From assembly GCF_002794355.1 (NCBI RefSeq), contig NZ_PGOI01000012.1, forward strand, positions 173,239 to 237,238: DNA of 64,000 nucleotides, in the 5' to 3' direction. Position 1 is the stretch's first letter; the number at the start of each line of letters is the position of its first letter. Under the pieces are notes generated by a model. The model was given only the letters and a program-made list of their open reading frames with translations, did not search any database and was not told where the DNA came from. Shown one piece after another: positions 60,182 through 64,000 of the stretch. The translations under genes were made by a program, and so were the position numbers. The DNA comes from Pseudorhodobacter sp. MZDSW-24AT. Lineage in GTDB: Bacteria > Pseudomonadota > Alphaproteobacteria > Rhodobacterales > Rhodobacteraceae.

Positions 60182-60597
60182 TTCAGATTTCCTCGCGCCT
60201 TCACCGGCACCACCTTCACCCCTTCCGGCATCCGGCGCGCAAATGTCTGGGCCATGCTCAGGATCGCATCTTGCTGGCGGTCCGACATGCGCTTGAAGTC
60301 CGAAAGGATCTGCGCCTCGCGCGCCGACAGATCGTCACGCGATCCGGTCTGGCCCGACTCGGGCGTCACGCTGATCCCCTCAAAGAATTTGGCGATCGGC
60401 ACGTCCAGTGCTTCCGAGATCTCAAACAGCCGGGCGGCCGGAACATGGGCCGTTCCTTTTTCATAAGCAACAATTTGGTCGGCATCAACCGACAGACGCC
60501 GCGCAAGCTCCGCCTGGGTGATGCCACGCACCCATCGAGACTGCCGGATTCGTCGTCCAATGTAACTGTCGAGGCTACTCATACCCTGCGATTCCAT
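60178..60597 (-). CDS. XRE-family (HTH) transcriptional regulator upstream of luxR
   Basis: A 139-residue protein with an N-terminal Cro/CI-type helix-turn-helix (YIGRRIRQSRWVRGITQAELARRL, then IVAYEKGTAHVPAARL) and a C-terminal helical region. It resembles the small XRE regulators common in Rhodobacterales. The ATG at 60597 has AGGG upstream; an ATG five codons later (60582) is also credible. It is translationally coupled to luxR (ATGA), which suggests it adjusts the quorum circuit, either by controlling its own promoter or by acting with LuxR. Confidence 0.88.
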   Translation of the reverse strand: MESQGMSSLDSYIGRRIRQSRWVRGITQAELARRLSVDADQIVAYEKGTAHVPAARLFEISEALDVPIAKFFEGISVTPESGQTGSRDDLSAREAQILSDFKRMSDRQQDAILSMAQTFARRMPEGVKVVPVKARGNLN

Positions 60598-61007
60598 CAA
60601 AGCCCTGTCTAGAAAGGCTTACAGGAGTTTTTGTCCGGATCAACCAGCGGATGTGCACAGAACCTGTTCTCAGCGCCCGGTTTTCGAAACGATGTGTTGA
60701 CAGGCGCTTTCCCTTTTTCACAAGGGCGCGCCAGCGCGCAACTGTCAGCGCGCGCGCAAGCGCTGTGCGTTTTAGCACAAGGTGTCTCCGCCGCGTCCAG
60801 CGCCGCCATTTGCCCCCCGTTTTGCCCTCCCTCGCCCCAACCGTCGCCAAACAGACGCACCGCACAACTGCCGATCCGCTCTGCCCTCACAAGGCTTGCA
60901 TTCACCGAGATGATCCCTGATCCATGCAGGCCGCAGCCGCTGCTTGGCGGCCTGCACCTCGCAACAGGCACCGCCGAGGCAACGCGGCACAGCGCGGAGA
61001 CACGTCC
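60598..61007. other. 410-base divergent gap between the XRE gene and the CLC gene
   Basis: No gene is recognised. It must hold promoters for both divergent units. A TTGACA at 60697-60702 (+) lacks a good -10. Near the XRE start there is a short dyad AGAAC-CT-GTTCT (60659-60670), a possible operator. In front of the CLC gene a 10-bp GC hairpin (60925-60934 with 60947-60956) has a 12-base loop. The conserved core of the crcB fluoride riboswitch was looked for and not found. Confidence 0.5.
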
Positions 61008-62369
61008 ATGCACCTCCCCGGCCCCTTTCAGGACCAGTGGCGCCATCTGCGCGCGGTCGCCTTTTGGGTCCTGCTCCTGCTGCCGCTCGCCATCGCCATC
61101 GGCTCCGCCGTCGCCCTGTTTCTCTGGTCGCTCGACCGCGCCACACAGGCGCGCTTCGACCACCCTTGGCTGATCTGGTGGATGCCGGTGGCCGGATTTG
61201 CCATGGTCTGGGCCTATCAGCGTTTTGGCGGCACCTCCGGCGGCGGCAACAACCTGATCTTGGAGGAAATCCATCAGCCCGGCGCGGGGGTGCCGCTGCG
61301 CATGGCCCCCTTCATCCTGATCTCCACCGTGCTCACCCATCTGGTCGGCGGCTCGGCCGGGCGCGAAGGCACCGCCGTGCAGATCGGCGGCGCGCTGGCC
61401 GGCGGTTTGGGCCGACGGCTGTCCTTGCCGCCCGACGCGCGGCGGACCCTTCTGATCTGCGGCATCGCAGCAGGCTTCGGAGCCGTCTTCGGCACGCCGC
61501 TGGCGGGCACCATCTTCGCGCTCGAGGTGCTGATGATCGGGCGCATCCAGATGGGCGCGCTGCTGCCTGCCCTGTTCGCGGCCCTCGTGGGCGATTGGAC
61601 CGTGCGGGCATGGAATGTCAGCCATGTGCATTACGACATCGTCTTTGTCGCCAACGAAGGCGCGGGGTGGTTTGGCGTCGATCTCCTCTTGCTCGCCAAG
61701 GTGGCGCTGGCCGGGGTGCTCTTTGGCCTTTGCGCCCGTGCTTTTGCCGAATCCACCCATGCGCTGGGCGCGGTGTGGGCGCGGCTCCTCCCCTATGCCC
61801 CCTTGCGCCCGGTCTTGGCCGCCGCCCTGATCCTGATGCTCGTCTATCTGCTCGACACCCGCGCCTATCTGGGCCTTGGCGTCTGGACCGATCTCCCCGG
61901 CGACCCATCGCTCCTTGGATTCTTCGAACCCGGCGGCACCGATTACACCAGCTGGTTCTGGAAATTCCTCTTTACCGTCATCACCTTGTCCGCCGGATTC
62001 AAGGGCGGCGAGGTCACACCGCTGTTCTTCATCGGCGCGGCGCTGGGGGTGGCTTTGGGCGCTTTGCTGGGCGTGCCCACCGATCTGATGGCCGCCATCG
62101 GCTTTGTCGCGGTCTTTGCCGGGGCGACCAACACGCCCTTGGCTTGTTTCATCATGGGGATCGAGCTTTTTGGCGCCACCCATGCCATCCCGCTCGCCAT
62201 TGGCTGCTTCACCGCCTATGCCGCCTCGGGCCACGGCTCCATCTACAGCGCGCAACGCATTGCGCTGCCAAAGGTCGGCGGCACCCTCGCCTCCGGTCCC
62301 GGCCAACGCCTGCACAGCTGGCGCGCCACCCGCCGCTCGCTGCCGCAAAACCGCGATCCAAAACCCTGA
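61008..62369 (+). CDS. CLC-family transporter, probable fluoride/proton antiporter type
   Basis: A 453-residue membrane protein with about ten helices. The ion-path motifs are those of the CLC-F branch: [14 protein letters not shown] (GREGT in place of GREGP), [19 protein letters not shown], and [18 protein letters not shown]. The GSGIP motif of chloride-type CLCs is absent. CLC-F proteins export fluoride in exchange for protons and protect enzymes from it. The assignment rests on motifs only. The ATG at 61008 has GGAGAC upstream; an earlier ATG lies inside the hairpin region. Confidence 0.85.
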   Translation: MHLPGPFQDQWRHLRAVAFWVLLLLPLAIAIGSAVALFLWSLDRATQARFDHPWLIWWMPVAGFAMVWAYQRFGGTSGGGNNLILEEIHQPGAGVPLRMAPFILISTVLTHLVGGSAGREGTAVQIGGALAGGLGRRLSLPPDARRTLLICGIAAGFGAVFGTPLAGTIFALEVLMIGRIQMGALLPALFAALVGDWTVRAWNVSHVHYDIVFVANEGAGWFGVDLLLLAKVALAGVLFGLCARAFAESTHALGAVWARLLPYAPLRPVLAAALILMLVYLLDTRAYLGLGVWTDLPGDPSLLGFFEPGGTDYTSWFWKFLFTVITLSAGFKGGEVTPLFFIGAALGVALGALLGVPTDLMAAIGFVAVFAGATNTPLACFIMGIELFGATHAIPLAIGCFTAYAASGHGSIYSAQRIALPKVGGTLASGPGQRLHSWRATRRSLPQNRDPKP

Positions 62370-62384
62370 TCGGCCCTGCCGCCG

Positions 62385-64000
62385 TCAGAGGGGCGTCACC
62401 ACCGCCTGCATCCGCACCCCGCCCAAGGCGGCAAAGGCGCGCTGGCGACAGGTCAGCACAAGGATCTGCTGATCCTGTGCCACCCGGTGCAGCGCGGTGA
62501 ACATCGCCTCGATCCGGTCATCGTCACTGTGCACCAGCGCATCGTCCAAGATCACCGGCACCTGTCGCCCCGCCCGCGCAAACAGGCGTGCAAAGGCCAA
62601 GCGGGTCAGCACTGCCAACTGCTCGCGTGTGCCCCCGGACAGCACCTCCAGCTCTTCCGACACCCCGTCGCGCAGCAAGGCCACGGGCAGCAGGCTCGCG
62701 TCATCCATCTGCAACGCGGCGCCCGGATGCAGGATCGACAACAGCGGGTTCAGCTCGCGCAGCACCGGGGCAAAATAGGTGTCCCGCGCCGCCCGCCGCG
62801 CCGAGGTCAGCGTCTCGCGCAGCAAGGCCAGCGCCTTCACCTCGCGCTCATAGCGCCCCGCCCGCGCCTCCGCGCTCGCCGCGCGACCGCGCAATTCCTC
62901 CAACGTTTCCTCGATCCCCTCATCGGCCCAAGCCGCGATCAGCCCGTTGATCCCGGCCAGCGCGGTGTCGCAGGCGGCCCGATCTTTCTGCCGCTCGGCC
63001 ACCACCGCGCGCAACCGCGTCACCGCCGCGCGCGCGGTCTCCAGATCCGGCGCATCCGCCGTCAGCGCCGCCAGCCGCGCCGCGGCCTGCGCCTCAGCCT
63101 CCGCCAAAGCCTCCTGCGAACGGCGCTGGTCCAACAGCCCCGCCGCAAGCGCCAGCGGATCGCCCGCCTCGGCGCGGGTCGCCTCCAACGCCTCCTCTGC
63201 CGCCTTCAGCGCGGCCACGGCACCCGCGCGCGCCTCGCGCAGCTGGCCGTGGCGCGCCTCCGCCGCGTTGCGCGCCGACAAGCAGGTCTGCGCCAACCCC
63301 TGTGCCGCGGCCAAAGCCGCTTCCAGCCCGGCCACATCCGCCGCCGCGTCATCGTCCTCTGTGGCCCCTTCTCCCGCCTCTGCCTCGGCACTCGCCAGTC
63401 GGGCGCGCAGCGCCTCGATCCCGCCGTCCGCCAAGGCGGCAAGCAGATCGCGCGCCCCCGCGATGGCCCCGTCCAGCCGCTGCGCCTCGGCCAAGGCCCT
63501 GCGCGCCGCCGCCAGATCCGGCGCCGCGCAGGCCGCAAGTGCTGCCGCCAGATCCTGCCGCGCCCGGCCGATCCGCTCTGCCAAGCCGTCGCCCGCGCCC
63601 AAGCCGGGGTCAATCGTCATCTGGCCAATCCCCGGCAGGTCCAGCCGTGTGACACCTTGCAGCCGCAGACCGCTCTCTGTCAGCGCCTGCCCCTCCAGCG
63701 TCACCCGCGCCGCGCCGGTATAGGACAGACGCACCGCCACCTGCCGCGCTTCATCCTGCGCCGTCAGCCGGTCCAGCACCGCCTGCGCCGCCTCGGCCCG
63801 CTCCAGCGCCGCCGGGGTCACGCGCAGCACCGCGCGCGCCGCACTCTGCGCTTCCCAATGCCGCCGCTGCGCCTCGGCCTGCGCCAGCTGCGCCGCCAGT
63901 GTCACCGCCCGTGCCCGGGCCGCGCGCGCTTGATCGGCCCGGCGTGCGCGCTCCACCCTGTCGGCCGCGACGCCAAGAGCTGTCACCGCCGCGCCATGCT
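62385..64000 (-). CDS. YhaN/SbcC-like AAA ATPase, C-terminal part (partial, start outside window)
   Basis: The frame is open to the window edge at 64000, so only the last roughly 538 residues are seen. Long Ala/Glu/Arg-rich coiled coils fill most of it, as in SMC-like proteins. The C-terminal ATPase half has the signature LSGGTREQLAVLTRLAFARL and Walker B VILDDALVHSDDDR, with LVLTCRQ after it. This is the YhaN pattern, a DNA double-strand-break-related family usually paired with an SbcD-like phosphoesterase (YhaO), which would lie outside the window. The stop is 15 bases past that of the CLC gene, and the two converge. Confidence 0.85.
   Translation of the reverse strand, partial: HGAAVTALGVAADRVERARRADQARAARARAVTLAAQLAQAEAQRRHWEAQSAARAVLRVTPAALERAEAAQAVLDRLTAQDEARQVAVRLSYTGAARVTLEGQALTESGLRLQGVTRLDLPGIGQMTIDPGLGAGDGLAERIGRARQDLAAALAACAAPDLAAARRALAEAQRLDGAIAGARDLLAALADGGIEALRARLASAEAEAGEGATEDDDAAADVAGLEAALAAAQGLAQTCLSARNAAEARHGQLREARAGAVAALKAAEEALEATRAEAGDPLALAAGLLDQRRSQEALAEAEAQAAARLAALTADAPDLETARAAVTRLRAVVAERQKDRAACDTALAGINGLIAAWADEGIEETLEELRGRAASAEARAGRYEREVKALALLRETLTSARRAARDTYFAPVLRELNPLLSILHPGAALQMDDASLLPVALLRDGVSEELEVLSGGTREQLAVLTRLAFARLFARAGRQVPVILDDALVHSDDDRIEAMFTALHRVAQDQQILVLTCRQRAFAALGGVRMQAVVTPL

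Noticed and set aside
60659..60670. LexA (SOS) box upstream of the XRE gene
   Set aside because: The dyad AGAAC-CT-GTTCT does not have the direct-repeat GTTC-N7-GTTC form used by LexA in this group.
60598..61007. crcB fluoride riboswitch before the CLC gene
   Set aside because: The conserved GATG...CTCC-type core and pseudoknot-forming segments could not be found by eye. A GATGATCCCTGATCC stretch at 60909-60923 is only a partial resemblance.

Overview
The window reads as a chromosomal segment of an alphaproteobacterium of the Rhodobacteraceae (Rhodobacter/Gemmobacter/Tabrizicola-like). The evidence is high GC and strong C/G third-position bias; an NADH dehydrogenase (complex I) operon interrupted by small accessory genes, including the DUF5333 and DUF5337 families that I associate with this group; a complex I accessory subunit of mitochondrial type (NDUFA12); and a LuxR/LuxI quorum-sensing pair. 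No phage, insertion sequence, CRISPR array or clear genomic island is visible.

Layout. 1-348 is the tail of an arginine-rich, probably DEAD-box helicase gene on +, ending at a bidirectional terminator. 420-20751 is one long minus-strand transcription unit read right to left: nuoA-B-C-D-E-[DUF5337]-F-[lipoprotein]-[DUF5333]-G-[lipoprotein]-H-I-[carboxymuconolactone decarboxylase-like]-J-K-L-M-N, followed by birA, coaX and rnj. Most junctions overlap or are a few bases apart. 20986-31386 holds housekeeping genes, several for cell-wall precursors or recycling: DegT-type aminotransferase, gph, glmU, glmS, a DUF3833-like lipoprotein, an AlkD-like protein, anmK, tyrS and a PHP-domain protein.

31516-40057 is a catabolic cluster: two dimethylglycine dehydrogenase-type flavoproteins with GcvT domains, an MttB-superfamily methyltransferase and a 3-hydroxyisobutyrate dehydrogenase-like enzyme, with a divergent LysR regulator. 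A 31-bp hairpin element recurs at three junctions. The cluster suggests demethylation of a methylated amine or betaine feeding one-carbon units to folate. It is followed by preT-dedA-preA (reductive pyrimidine catabolism), accBC, aat, a group with DUF2155, mlaD and NDUFA12, and then clpX and clpP.

49856-64000 contains a photolyase-like protein whose two domains appear to be in reversed order, a CDP-alcohol phosphatidyltransferase, a YnjBCD-type ABC importer, an EnvZ-like orphan histidine kinase, a metallo-beta-lactamase-fold hydrolase, tRNA-Asn(GTT), a quorum-sensing locus (XRE regulator, luxR, luxI with a long C-terminal extension), a CLC transporter of the fluoride/proton antiporter type, and the C-terminal part of a YhaN/SbcC-like ATPase cut by the window edge.

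The strongest candidates for something little described are the permuted photolyase, the methyl-group cluster with its repeated elements, the accessory genes and NuoE extension in the complex I operon, and the extended LuxI.
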